A stretch of DNA of 64,000 nt from Limnobacter parvus (lineage in GTDB: Bacteria; Pseudomonadota; Gammaproteobacteria; Burkholderiales; Burkholderiaceae_B), in the NCBI RefSeq assembly GCF_024623725.1, contig NZ_JANKHG010000005.1, positions 1 to 64,000 on the forward strand, given 5' to 3'. Both the position numbers and the translations under genes were made by a program. Positions 18,067-27,426 of the stretch are shown here, piece after piece. The notes under the pieces were generated by a model, which did not search any database, was not told the DNA's origin, and was given only the letters and a program-made list of their open reading frames with translations. Numbering within the stretch: position 1 is the first letter of the stretch; each line of letters starts with the position of its first letter.

Positions 18067-18837
18067 TTATGCACCTAGTAGTTGATGGGGATTGTTGCCC
18101 TGCATTCGGCGCTTTAATAATTCAATTAAGCGGGGCTCGTCCAGCAGGGCCATGTGGCCTGTTTTGTCGACCACATGGTTGGATGCCCCTTCAAGGTGGG
18201 CATACCTGTGGTGCAGGATGAGCGCGTCGGGAATGGCAATCACACTACTCATTTTGCAGCGGTGCGCATCGTCTTCAACATTGAGCGTATTCAAAAAATC
18301 ACTATTGGGCAGCATGTCGACTGCACATTCTCCCACGCCAAAATGTGCCATCCTGGTTCCGTTGTTCGGTGATGCCAGCGTGAACAAATGTTGAACTTGT
18401 GTGTTTGTATTCCAGCGGTGAGCCATGGCTTTGCGCACAATCAAACCGCCCATCGAATGGCCCACCAGGTAGGTGTTGGCCCCTTCGCATTCGCTTTGTG
18501 CAAGCACTTCATCCATGTACTGACCGAAATCGTCGGCCATGTCGTAGACCGAGGCGAGCACATAGCGTGGCTGGTACAAGGCAACGCGCACACCACTCCA
18601 CAGCAGTTCCTCGTAAAGGGTGGCGAAGCATCCGGGCTTTTCCATGTAACCCGGGACCATGAATACGATTGGTAACTGGCGGTTGTTGAAGTTCGGGCTG
18701 AATTCAGGCACGGATTGCGCCACGCGTTGACGAAACACGAAACTCAAGCCAAACAGGTAACCTTCGCGGGCTGCAAGTCTGGCAACTTCGGCCATGCCCA
18801 GTTTTGGGTGGCTTGATACAAGTGGTTGAGCAGCCAT
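18067..18837 (-). CDS. Lipase-like alpha/beta hydrolase
   Basis: 256 residues. It has the oxyanion region FMVPGYMEKPGCFATLYEEL, the nucleophile elbow YLVGHSMGGLIVRKA and the terminal histidine in DKTGHMALLDEP. The pattern (GYM..., then ASPNNGTRMA after the elbow) resembles triacylglycerol lipase/PGAP1-like enzymes rather than epoxide hydrolases. There is no clear signal peptide, so it appears cytoplasmic or membrane-associated. It is convergent with the tautomerase gene. Confidence 0.8.
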   Translation of the reverse strand: MAAQPLVSSHPKLGMAEVARLAAREGYLFGLSFVFRQRVAQSVPEFSPNFNNRQLPIVFMVPGYMEKPGCFATLYEELLWSGVRVALYQPRYVLASVYDMADDFGQYMDEVLAQSECEGANTYLVGHSMGGLIVRKAMAHRWNTNTQVQHLFTLASPNNGTRMAHFGVGECAVDMLPNSDFLNTLNVEDDAHRCKMSSVIAIPDALILHHRYAHLEGASNHVVDKTGHMALLDEPRLIELLKRRMQGNNPHQLLGA

Positions 18838-18959
18838 GTTTTTCCCTATGACAGGTTTGATTGATAACAGGTTTCTGGCTCGTTGTTTCTAAATTACGCC
18901 TGTATGCGCAATTACTACAATTTAATTAACGGTTAAAAACGTTCTCTGTTGAGCTTTTA

Positions 18960-19005
18960 CAAAGAAAAACCCGCAATTTTGATTGTCAGTATCAAAATTA
19001 CGGGT
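18960..19005 (-). terminator. Terminator of the fcc operon
   Basis: A 15-bp stem with one mismatch (18969-18983 with 18991-19005) is followed on the minus strand by a T-rich run (complement of 18960-18969). It lies 36 bases beyond the fccB stop codon, in the right orientation. Confidence 0.85.
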
Positions 19006-19041
19006 CAGTTTATTGAACGCTGATTGCAGCGTGGCATTGAA

Positions 19042-20316
19042 TTACGCCAATGTATCAGCCCAGATATTTTGGGCCCAGTTCCAGGCGTAAGTGCCCTCAA
19101 GTTCATTGGGTTCAGCGGAAACACCACCCGAGCCCGGTACAGTCAGAAAGGTTTTCTTTTCAGCATCGTACACATGCACGCTGGCCACATGAATCACATT
19201 TTTGGTGGTCACGTAGCTGTAGCAGGTGTTATTGGTCAAGGGCTTGGTGTTGGGTTCCCATCCACTAAGCTGCGCGACAATTGCGGCAGCCACAACCTTG
19301 GCCTGGCTGTTGGCCATGTGCCCGCTTTTCGGCATCAAGGGCGCACCTTGCACCGCATCGCCAATCACATGTACGTTCGGGGCAACGGTGGATTCGAATG
19401 TCATGTAATTCACTTCTGCCCAGCGGTTGTTCAAATTGGCAATGCCGGAATCGACTGCCAACTTACCCGCACGCTGATCCGGCAGAATGTTCAACACATC
19501 GCCCTTGATTGGGTCTTCAAATTCAAAGCGAACCGTTTTGGTTGCACCATCCACCCCGGTTACCTTCATGTTGGGGCGGTATTCAAGAATATTTTTGTAC
19601 TCGCTGGCCCACACGTCTTTGAACAGCTTGCCTTTTGACGTGACATCCGCGTTTGCATCCAGCAGCAATACTTTGGACTTTGGTTTGTATTGTTTGAAGT
19701 AGTTGGCCACCATGCTGGCGCGCTCGTAAGGGCCGGGTGGGCAGCGGTATGGGGCCAGGGGCACATTCAACACATAGGTGCCGCCGTCGGGCATGGCCTC
19801 AAGTTGCTTGCGCAAACCCACGGTTTCGGTACCAGCCTTCCAGGCGTGCAGAATTTGGCCGCTGGCATTGGCCGCAGCCAAACCCTCGATTTTGTCCAGT
19901 TGCAGGTCAATTCCGGGTGAAAGCACCAGTTTGTCGTAGGCCAGGGTTTTGCCACTTTTCAGCGTCACCGAGCGTTTTTCAACATCAATGGCCGTGACGT
20001 AATCTTTCACCATTTTCACGCCATGGTTGCGGGAAAGGCCAGTGTAGGGTGTGCTGATTTGATTGATTTGACGCAGGCCGCCCACCACCAGGTTGCTCAT
20101 GGGACATGAAACAAAGGTGGAATTGGGTTCAACCAAGGTGACATCCAGCTGGTTACCGGAAAGGAGCCGAAGGTATTTCGCTGCAGTGGCACCGCCATAA
20201 CCGCCGCCAACAACAAGTACTTTTCCTTTCGCGCTTTTTGCGGTTGCAGAAAGGGGCATGCCACCCAGCAAGGCAGTTGCCAAGGCGCTGGTCTGTAAAA
20301 ATTGTCTTCTTTGCAT
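19042..20316 (-). CDS. fccB: Flavocytochrome c sulfide dehydrogenase, flavoprotein subunit
   Basis: Periplasmic FAD enzyme that oxidises sulfide to sulfur and passes electrons to its cytochrome partner. 424 residues. The N-terminus MQRRQFLQTSALATALLGG is a twin-arginine type signal. VLVVGGGYGGATAAKYL is the FAD-binding motif. The redox-active cysteines are in STFVSCPMSN and PYRCPPGPYERA, both conserved in FccB/SoxF. The C-terminal dimer-interface domain is complete. It follows the cytochrome gene by 10 bases and ends at a strong terminator. Confidence 0.95.
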   Translation of the reverse strand: MQRRQFLQTSALATALLGGMPLSATAKSAKGKVLVVGGGYGGATAAKYLRLLSGNQLDVTLVEPNSTFVSCPMSNLVVGGLRQINQISTPYTGLSRNHGVKMVKDYVTAIDVEKRSVTLKSGKTLAYDKLVLSPGIDLQLDKIEGLAAANASGQILHAWKAGTETVGLRKQLEAMPDGGTYVLNVPLAPYRCPPGPYERASMVANYFKQYKPKSKVLLLDANADVTSKGKLFKDVWASEYKNILEYRPNMKVTGVDGATKTVRFEFEDPIKGDVLNILPDQRAGKLAVDSGIANLNNRWAEVNYMTFESTVAPNVHVIGDAVQGAPLMPKSGHMANSQAKVVAAAIVAQLSGWEPNTKPLTNNTCYSYVTTKNVIHVASVHVYDAEKKTFLTVPGSGGVSAEPNELEGTYAWNWAQNIWADTLA

Positions 20317-20326
20317 GGTGCGCTCC

Positions 20327-20674
20327 TTAGTCTTTTTGGCCGAGGTAGTTGGCGATGATGTCGATCTGTTCGTCGGTGTAACCCTTGGCGAGCTGATGCA
20401 TCACAGTGGCGGGGCGTTGCCCGGTTTTGAACCAAATCATATTGGTTTTGATGTATTCCACACTCAAGTTGGCCAAGCCAGTCACTGCGCTTCCCTGCAC
20501 GCCCTGTCCGTTGGTGCCATGGCAATTTGCACAGGTGGCAGCCAAACTGGCTGCTTGCAGTCTTTTCTCGGGTGTCAGTTCACTGGCGACGGCAGTTGCG
20601 CTGATTAGCGACCCGCCGAGGGCCAATGCTGCACCAAGCAACACGCGGTGGGCGCTGTGTTTGAAATTGATCAT
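20327..20674 (-). CDS. fccA: Sulfide dehydrogenase cytochrome subunit
   Basis: 115 residues from ATG 20674, with GGGAG upstream; the longer frame to 20776 has no signal-peptide logic. A Sec signal ends ATAVAS. One heme c site, CANCH, lies near mature residue 25, and Met in PATVMHQLAKGY is the likely sixth ligand. It is a single-heme subunit (some FccA proteins carry two hemes). It is the first gene of the fccAB operon and diverges from the beta-helix/cytochrome gene. Confidence 0.9.
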   Translation of the reverse strand: MINFKHSAHRVLLGAALALGGSLISATAVASELTPEKRLQAASLAATCANCHGTNGQGVQGSAVTGLANLSVEYIKTNMIWFKTGQRPATVMHQLAKGYTDEQIDIIANYLGQKD

Positions 20675-20855
20675 TGATGTCTCTCCCGTTCTTGTATGAG
20701 TAATTGCGTGTATCGCTTTAGCCTGCCGAATATGAAGCAATGCGCAGGCAGTGTCAATTAGCTGACACAAACCCAAATCCGTTTCGATTTTAACGTGGTA
20801 CTAAGCGCTGGCAAGCAGTTTTTTCTCATATGCATATAACAAAACCGAGGTTGGC

Positions 20856-23800
20856 GTGACCTACTCCATAAATGCACTGCGCGCGGTACTTCTTTCTTTG
20901 TCCACCCTGGTGCTTGGCGCCTGTTTGTCTTCTGGCGATGATCCCGTCGCAGGTACAGGCGGTGGCAGTGTCATCAACCCGGCGGAATCCAATGGACGAG
21001 TTTTCCTGATTCAGCCTGGGCCCAATGCCACCGAGGAAATGGTCAAGGCCATGGTGCAGCTTAAGCCCAAAGACATTCTTCGCTTTGAGTGCGGTTTCTT
21101 CGATCTGAAAACAGGCATTCAAATTACAACCACGGAAGACGTGATTATTGAAGGCTGTGGAATGGATGAAACTTTCCTGTCATTTCGAGACAGCACCTCG
21201 CAGGAAGGTTTTCTGGCCTCGAATGTGCGTGGCATTACAGTGCGAAACCTGACGATTGGCGATTCACCTGGTGACGCCTTTAAGTTGAAGGGCGTGAATC
21301 ACGGTACTTTGAAGAAAGTTCGCGCCATTTGGAGCAGCGGCCGAAAACTGCCAGAAGAGCGCCCCATCACTGCGGCCAACTTTCGCGACGAAATCAATGT
21401 GGCGTGTACCGACCCTGCGCGACACAATCCTGCCAATCCAAATCCGCTTGAAACCGACAACACTTCACCCGACTACACGGTGAGTACAGCTTCTGGACGC
21501 TACGGCATTTACCCGGTTGAAAGTCGCAACATTCTTGTGGAAGAAACTGAGAGTATTGGTGCATCTGATGCCGGCATTTACGTGGGCCAGACCAATATCG
21601 CAAAAATTCGCAAGAGCCGCGCAGCTTACAACGTGTTCGGGTTCGAGATTGAAAACGTGGTGGATGGTGAGTATTCCGAAAACCTGGCCGAGTGCAATTC
21701 CGGTGGTTTTCTGGTTTATGACCTGGACAACCTGACGCAGTACGGGTCGCGTTCTCGAGTATTCAAAAACGTGGCCAGAAACAACAACACCTACAACTTC
21801 GCGGTGCCCGGTTCAATCGTGGCCAACGTGCCACGTGGTTCGGGTTTGATTACGCTGGCTTACGACAAAATCGACATTTACGACAACGTGTTTGAAGGAA
21901 ACGGAACCGCCGGTATTATTTTGACCAGCTATGATTTGCTGGGTGAAAACGGTGACCGTCGAATGGACGTGTATTCCGAAGCAGTGAACATTTTCAACAA
22001 CACGTTCATCGACAACGGCAATGACCTGCCCCAGCCTGATTTTGCCAGCATCATCGCCACGCAAGGCGCGCAAATCAGCAGTGCATTTCCGTTGGTGGTG
22101 GGCTTGAAAAATGCACTGGGTGGCCAGGGTTACCGTGGCGCCCACATTGTGTGGGATGGGTACACCGATACATTGAATAGCAGCTGCGACTTGCCCAAAG
22201 ACCGCAATGGCAACCCGGTGGCGGTGGATGAAGACGGCAAGCCTGTTCAGGGAAACCAGAACCCCAACCCCAGCTGCCGTTACAACAAATACAAGTTCGA
22301 ATCAAACGGTCAGCGCAAGGTGCCGGCGTGGTGGTTCAGTTGCATCAACCCCAACAACAACTTCGGTTCTGACAGCTTGCCGTTTGCGAACTTCCACGGC
22401 ACACGCGGGCTGGATGCAGTCATCAACTTGAACACCAGCGACCCGACAGCCAATTTGTCGCTTGAATACATTCAATCGATTGCCACTGGCATCCCCTTGT
22501 TGCCCAGTGAGTTTGACTTAAGCCAACACGATTGCATGGCGCGTTTTGGAGCTGAATTGCCACGCTTGCCCGATTTCGAGCTTGAACCCTTCGAGCCCAG
22601 CGGACAGTTTGCACCGGAACCCACCGCCGAAGCAGTCAAAGCCTTGTGCGAAGTGCCTTTGAAAGCCGGTGTGGTGAATGAGGCGGCTGCACAAGTGAAT
22701 TGCCCCGATTTGGCCCAGTACAATTTGTTTGAGAATGCTCAAAACCCGGCCAGCAGGCCAAACGGGCAGGGCATGCCATATGTGTTGAACAGCAAATTGT
22801 TCAGTGACTATTCAATCAAGCACAGGGTGATGTTTATTCCTGAAGGCAAACAGGCACGTTTCCTGGAAGATGAAGAAAGCCGCGTGAATTCCACGATTGA
22901 ATTTCCGGTGGGCACCATCATCGCCAAAACCTTCTCGTTTGTTGACCAGCCAGCCGCCCGTGAAACGCCTTATGAAACCCGGTTGCTGATCAAGCGCCAG
23001 CGCACCGACGGCCAAAACTATTGGGAAGCACTTGAGTACATTTGGCAAGATGCAGGCAATGGCCAGCGCAAGGCGGTGTTGACCCAGTTTGGTGGCAGTG
23101 CAGCAGCCCGGTGGGATTATGTTGATGTGGATTCCGGCAAGCGCCAAACTGGAAGTACCAATGCGTACATGTTCCCCAATGCCAGCCAATGCGCCATTTG
23201 CCACAGCAACAACGATGTTGATCCGGGTTCTGCACCAATTGGTCCCAAGCCACGCAACCTGAACCGCGCGTACATCAACGAATCGCCCATGTTCACAGGG
23301 CAGTCGCAACACCCGGTCAATGGCAAAAACCAATTGAAGTTCATGTGTGAAACAGGCTTGATGAACGGCTGCCCCACCAACTTTAATCTGGATCAGCGCC
23401 AAGTGGCCACCAATGTGAGTCACATTCCAAAGTTCAACAACCCGGGTGATTCAGGAATGCCAGCCAATTCCAAGGGTGACATTGAGGCCCGCGCAAGAGC
23501 CTATTTGGAAGTGAACTGTGCTCACTGCCACAACGTGAATGGGCAGGCATCGAACACTGGCTTCTATGTGGATGTGTTCAGGCCAGTGGACGGCACCCAC
23601 GGCATTTGTAAAAAGCCCACTGCCAGTGGTTCCGAGGGGCGGGGTACCCGCACCTACGACATCCACCCCGGATTGGCCAGTGACTCCATCGTTCCGTACC
23701 GCATGGGACCAGAAGCAGTTGAACTGGCGGCCAAAATGCCCCCCCTGGCGCGCAGCGTGGTGCATGAAGAAGGTGTTGCGCTAATGAACCAGTGGATCAA

Positions 23801-23903
23801 CCAAGTGATCGACTCCACCTATGAAAACGCCGATGCCTGTCAAGAAGGCAATACTTCGGGTGGCGGTTTGCCATTGATTGGAGGCCTTCCCCTGTTACCA
23901 TAA
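20856..23903 (+). CDS. Lipoprotein fusing parallel beta-helix and diheme cytochrome c module
   Basis: 1015 residues from GTG 20856 (GAGG 5 bases upstream). The lipobox LGAC anchors it to a membrane. Residues ~50-480 repeat right-handed beta-helix rungs (VIIEGCGMDETFLSF, ITVRNLTIGDSPGDAF, and others). Residues ~600-980 are cytochrome-like with heme sites CAICH (779-783) and CAHCH (888-892). These correspond, as far as I can judge, to two families usually encoded by adjacent genes: the TIGR03805-type beta-helix and the SO2930-type diheme cytochrome. The divergent fccAB suggests an electron-transfer role; function unknown. Confidence 0.8.
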   Translation: MTYSINALRAVLLSLSTLVLGACLSSGDDPVAGTGGGSVINPAESNGRVFLIQPGPNATEEMVKAMVQLKPKDILRFECGFFDLKTGIQITTTEDVIIEGCGMDETFLSFRDSTSQEGFLASNVRGITVRNLTIGDSPGDAFKLKGVNHGTLKKVRAIWSSGRKLPEERPITAANFRDEINVACTDPARHNPANPNPLETDNTSPDYTVSTASGRYGIYPVESRNILVEETESIGASDAGIYVGQTNIAKIRKSRAAYNVFGFEIENVVDGEYSENLAECNSGGFLVYDLDNLTQYGSRSRVFKNVARNNNTYNFAVPGSIVANVPRGSGLITLAYDKIDIYDNVFEGNGTAGIILTSYDLLGENGDRRMDVYSEAVNIFNNTFIDNGNDLPQPDFASIIATQGAQISSAFPLVVGLKNALGGQGYRGAHIVWDGYTDTLNSSCDLPKDRNGNPVAVDEDGKPVQGNQNPNPSCRYNKYKFESNGQRKVPAWWFSCINPNNNFGSDSLPFANFHGTRGLDAVINLNTSDPTANLSLEYIQSIATGIPLLPSEFDLSQHDCMARFGAELPRLPDFELEPFEPSGQFAPEPTAEAVKALCEVPLKAGVVNEAAAQVNCPDLAQYNLFENAQNPASRPNGQGMPYVLNSKLFSDYSIKHRVMFIPEGKQARFLEDEESRVNSTIEFPVGTIIAKTFSFVDQPAARETPYETRLLIKRQRTDGQNYWEALEYIWQDAGNGQRKAVLTQFGGSAAARWDYVDVDSGKRQTGSTNAYMFPNASQCAICHSNNDVDPGSAPIGPKPRNLNRAYINESPMFTGQSQHPVNGKNQLKFMCETGLMNGCPTNFNLDQRQVATNVSHIPKFNNPGDSGMPANSKGDIEARARAYLEVNCAHCHNVNGQASNTGFYVDVFRPVDGTHGICKKPTASGSEGRGTRTYDIHPGLASDSIVPYRMGPEAVELAAKMPPLARSVVHEEGVALMNQWINQVIDSTYENADACQEGNTSGGGLPLIGGLPLLP

Positions 23904-23908
23904 CGGGC

Positions 23909-24724
23909 ATGGAATTACTCAAAGACCCGACAACGCTGTTTCTGATCAAGCTGGCCATCACCTTCGGGCTGATGGCCAGCGGCTTCTTCGTAAACCGGGC
24001 TTTGTCCTGGTCGCTTCGCAAACTTCATCCTTACCACCCGGAAAAAGCACGCTCGCAACTGGTTTTTTTAAAGAATCTGGTTCGCATGGCTGTGTTTTTC
24101 TTGTTGATTTCTGTGTGGGCGTCCCAAATTACCGGGGCGTTTCTCAGCGTGGTGGCCATTGCAGGCGCGCTGATTATTACCGGGAAAGAAGTGGTGCTAA
24201 GCCTGTTGGGCTATGTAAACATTTCATTGTCCAAGCCTTTCCGTATCGGTGATTATGTCGAAATCGGCACACAGAATGGCCGAGTAATCGACATTGACCT
24301 GTTAAGCACCAAGCTGTTTGAAATTGGCATGTCGGGCAAATACACCGGTAGGCGTCTTGCCGTGCCCAATGCATTTGTACTAACCCAAACAATCAAACAC
24401 TTGTCGATGTTGGGCAAATTCAGCCTGTACACCATTGAAATTATTTTGCCATTCAAAGCGGACTCGGCACGCGCAGAACAGGTGGCCTTGCAAGTGGCCA
24501 ACGCGGTCTCGTCCAGCTGGCTTGAAGAGGCAGACCAATATTTCGACAAAATCGAAGTATCAGAATTTGTGGACCTTCCCGGCGCGAAGCCTGAGGTGTT
24601 CTGGCAGGCATACAACGAACTGGCGCACAAAATGATTGTTCGCCTGGCCTGTCCGCTTGAGCAGCGGGGCGATGCCGAGCAGGCCATTTACAAAGGTTTT
24701 TGGCGCGAATTTGGGCCTGTGTAG
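23909..24724 (+). CDS. Small mechanosensitive channel (MscS family)
   Basis: 271 residues. Two N-terminal helices (about 10-28 and 52-72) precede the pore helix, ITGAFLSVVAIAGALIITGKEVVLSLLGYVNI, which runs into the MscS beta domain signature PFRIGDYVEIGTQNGRVIDIDLLSTKL. A mixed C-terminal domain follows. It releases solutes on hypo-osmotic shock, a natural counterpart to the ectoine system 15 kb away. It starts 5 bases after the cytochrome fusion gene, so both are probably co-transcribed. Confidence 0.88.
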   Translation: MELLKDPTTLFLIKLAITFGLMASGFFVNRALSWSLRKLHPYHPEKARSQLVFLKNLVRMAVFFLLISVWASQITGAFLSVVAIAGALIITGKEVVLSLLGYVNISLSKPFRIGDYVEIGTQNGRVIDIDLLSTKLFEIGMSGKYTGRRLAVPNAFVLTQTIKHLSMLGKFSLYTIEIILPFKADSARAEQVALQVANAVSSSWLEEADQYFDKIEVSEFVDLPGAKPEVFWQAYNELAHKMIVRLACPLEQRGDAEQAIYKGFWREFGPV

Positions 24725-24805
24725 TTTTAGTCCGCCGGGCGGGAACCACCGCTCTACTGGAAGGGTCTACAAGGCAGGTTGTTAAGTAACAAGCAAGGGA
24801 TGTTC

Positions 24806-25423
24806 ATGACAAATTTCACAGTTCGATCTTGGGTGACCAAATTGGTAGCAATTGCGACGATTGCAACTTTCAGTGTTTCCGCATCAGCCCACGGTAATGA
24901 TGGTCATGCGCACGAACACTCTGAATCCAAGGGTCGTCACAGCGATGCAGCCCATGTCCATGGCGCAGGCGAACTTGAGGTGGTGCAGGACGGTAAAGGT
25001 CTTTTTATCAGCCTGAATACGCCGCTTTACAATGTGTTGGGATTTGAGCACATGCCCAAAACAGATGCCGAGCGTGTAAAGGCAAGACGGGTAACTTCCT
25101 TGCTGAAAGCAAATGGTTTGTTTTTATTTTCAAACGCTGCGCAGTGTAAACGCACCGCGCACAAAATTTATTCGGAAGTGCTTAATCCGCATTCACATGG
25201 TCCGCAAGACGACCACCAGCACCATGACAGTGAAAGCGGGCATTCCGACCTTCGAGTGGCGTATGAATTTGAGTGTGAGAAGCCAGCCGCATTGAAACAA
25301 ATTGAGGTGCGTTTGTTCAGGCAGTTTCCTGCTTTTGAAAAAATTGAAGTGCAGGCCCTTTTTCCCAGCGGTCAGATTGGTGCCAGCCTGACACCGAAGC
25401 AGAATATCCTGGTGATTCAATGA
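24806..25423 (+). CDS. zrgA: Zinc-uptake protein ZrgA-like (DUF2796)
   Basis: 205 residues from ATG 24806, with AAGG about 7 bases upstream; earlier in-frame TTG and ATG codons are too close to the site. A signal peptide ends SVSASA. The mature protein is strikingly His-rich (HGNDGHAHEHSES, HSHGPQDDHQHHDSESGHSD), as expected for a periplasmic zinc chaperone. The order DUF2796, ABC ATPase, FtsX-type permease, DUF3299 recalls the Vibrio zrg zinc-uptake cluster. Its stop overlaps the ATPase start (ATGA). Confidence 0.8.
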   Translation: MTNFTVRSWVTKLVAIATIATFSVSASAHGNDGHAHEHSESKGRHSDAAHVHGAGELEVVQDGKGLFISLNTPLYNVLGFEHMPKTDAERVKARRVTSLLKANGLFLFSNAAQCKRTAHKIYSEVLNPHSHGPQDDHQHHDSESGHSDLRVAYEFECEKPAALKQIEVRLFRQFPAFEKIEVQALFPSGQIGASLTPKQNILVIQ

Positions 25424-26103
25424 CAAAAGCTGTGCTTCAGTGCGAGAACCTTGCATTCAAGTACGCAAAAACCGGCTTTGAATTGCGTGTTCCTCAATTC
25501 CATGTTGACGTGGGCGACACGGTGTTTCTGGAAGGCGACAGCGGTAGCGGCAAAAGCACACTGCTAAACCTGATGGCTGGTGTGTTGTTGCCACAGAAGG
25601 GGCATGTCAGTTTGATGGGGAAAAACCTGAGCGAACTTTCCGCCAGCCAGTGCGATGCCCTGCGGGTTGACCACGTCGGTTTTTTGTTTCAACAATTTAA
25701 TTTGCTGAGCTATTTAAGCGTGCTGGAAAATGTAACCTTGCCCTGCAAATTTTCAAAACGCCGAAAAAGCCATGCCCTTTTGTCTGCAAACACTGTAGAA
25801 CAGGTGGCCATTCAATTGCTTGAGTCGCTGGGCATGGGTAGCTATCTGAAGCAGCCGGTGTCTACTTTGTCGGTCGGGCAGCAGCAGCGCGTGGCGGCCG
25901 CCCGAGCGCTGATTGGAAAGCCTGATTTGATTATTGCAGATGAGCCCACTTCTGCCCTGGATGCAGGTCATCAGCAGCAATTTTTGAAGTTGTTGCTGGA
26001 CCAAGCCGCTCAACAAAACACTGCAGTGCTGTTGGTAAGCCACGACCCCCGCTTGGCGGAACAGTGTGCGCGGCGCGAACACATGGCACAGTGGCAAGCA
26101 TGA
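25420..26103 (+). CDS. ABC transporter ATPase of the Zrg-like system
   Basis: 227 residues with Walker A GDSGSGKST, Q-loop FLFQQFN, signature LSVGQQQR, Walker B LIIADEPTSALD and H-loop VSHDPR. The size and FtsX-type partner place it with LolD/MacB-like ATPases rather than with importers that use a classical binding protein. It overlaps both neighbours by 4 bases. The role in zinc handling rests on the gene context. Confidence 0.85.
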   Translation: MTKAVLQCENLAFKYAKTGFELRVPQFHVDVGDTVFLEGDSGSGKSTLLNLMAGVLLPQKGHVSLMGKNLSELSASQCDALRVDHVGFLFQQFNLLSYLSVLENVTLPCKFSKRRKSHALLSANTVEQVAIQLLESLGMGSYLKQPVSTLSVGQQQRVAAARALIGKPDLIIADEPTSALDAGHQQQFLKLLLDQAAQQNTAVLLVSHDPRLAEQCARREHMAQWQA

Positions 26104-27398
26104 TTAAAACCCTGGTATTGCTGGCCAGTAAAAGTGCATGGAGCCGCAAAGGCAGCTTGTTGCTTTTGTTGCTTAGTGTAATTACGTCCACATGCCTGCT
26201 CATGGGCATTGATTTGGCGCGACAAAGTGCCAAGGCCAGTTTTTCTAATGCTGTGGCGGGTACTGACTTGATCGTCGGCGCACAAACCAGCCCGGTGTCA
26301 TTGTTGTTGTACAGCGTATTCAGAATTGGTCAGGCCACGCGGAATGTGCCGTACGCCGAGTTCGAGCGCCTGGAGCAAGACCCGCGCGTGAAATCAGCCC
26401 TCCCGATTGCCTTGGGCGATTCTTATCGAGGCTTCGCTGTGGTGGGCACCAAAGCGGCCTATTTCGATCAGTTTTTGTATGGCGCAAGGCAAAATCTGCA
26501 ACTTGGGCAAGGTCGGGTATTCGAAGATTACTCGGTCGGCAAACCAGCCAGCGTGCTGTTTGAAGCCGTATTGGGTTCCGAAGTCGCCAAGCAATTGGCG
26601 CATTCTGTGGGCGATAAAATTGCTTTGAGCCATGGCATGCAAATTCAGCAAAACGAGCCCAGCCACGCCGACAAGCCGTTTACCGTGGTGGGGGTACTGA
26701 AGCCCACGGGCACCCCGGTGGATCAGAGTGTGCACATTAGCCTTGCAGGCATGGAGGCCATACACGTGGATTGGGCCGCAGGAGTACCCGTGCCAGGGGC
26801 AGACATTCCAGCTGAATTGGTCACCAAATTCAACTTGAAGCCCAAGTCGGTGACTGCGGTGCTGGTTGGCTTGAACAACCGGGCTGGCGTGTTTCGACTT
26901 CAGCGTGAACTGGAAAATCGTCCCAATGCCGCGCTCAGTGCGATTTTACCCGGTGTGGCATTAAGTACACTGTGGCAAACCGTGGGTCTGGTTGAGCGGG
27001 TGCTCCTGTTTGTGGCCGCATTGGTGGCGGTGGTGAGTGCACTGGGCTTGACCAGTGTCATGCTGGTTACTTTGGCGCAGCGACGCCGTGAACTGGCGGT
27101 GTTGCGCTCAACCGGGGCTGGCCCAAGAACCGTGTTTGGTTTGCTTTGTCTTGAAAGTGCCTTGGTGATGTGGGTGGGTGTTGCCCTGGGGCTGGTGGTG
27201 TTAGGCTTGGTCAGTGGATTGCTGACACCCTGGGTTCAGTCACAATTTGGATTGCAATTGGTGTCCATGTATGAATTGAACACAGGCTTGTTGGCGGTGT
27301 TGGCATTTGCTGCGTTTGGCAGCGTGTTGGGTGTAATCCCAGCCATGCAGGCCTACCGCAACCAACTACAAGATGGTTTGAACCCAAAACTGAACTAA
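26100..27398 (+). CDS. FtsX/MacB-type ABC permease of the Zrg-like system
   Basis: 432 residues from ATG 26100, which overlaps the ATPase stop. The layout is an N-terminal helix (~17-38), a large periplasmic domain (~40-290), then three helices. QRRRELAVLRSTGAGPRTVFGLL is the conserved cytoplasmic coupling stretch of the FtsX family. Such transporters move substrates or transmit force in the periplasm, and do not import directly. With ZrgA and DUF3299 the system probably handles zinc or zinc-loaded proteins. Confidence 0.85.
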   Translation: MIKTLVLLASKSAWSRKGSLLLLLLSVITSTCLLMGIDLARQSAKASFSNAVAGTDLIVGAQTSPVSLLLYSVFRIGQATRNVPYAEFERLEQDPRVKSALPIALGDSYRGFAVVGTKAAYFDQFLYGARQNLQLGQGRVFEDYSVGKPASVLFEAVLGSEVAKQLAHSVGDKIALSHGMQIQQNEPSHADKPFTVVGVLKPTGTPVDQSVHISLAGMEAIHVDWAAGVPVPGADIPAELVTKFNLKPKSVTAVLVGLNNRAGVFRLQRELENRPNAALSAILPGVALSTLWQTVGLVERVLLFVAALVAVVSALGLTSVMLVTLAQRRRELAVLRSTGAGPRTVFGLLCLESALVMWVGVALGLVVLGLVSGLLTPWVQSQFGLQLVSMYELNTGLLAVLAFAAFGSVLGVIPAMQAYRNQLQDGLNPKLN

Positions 27399-27426
27399 AT
27401 AACCCTGTAACAACGGAAGCAGTGCA

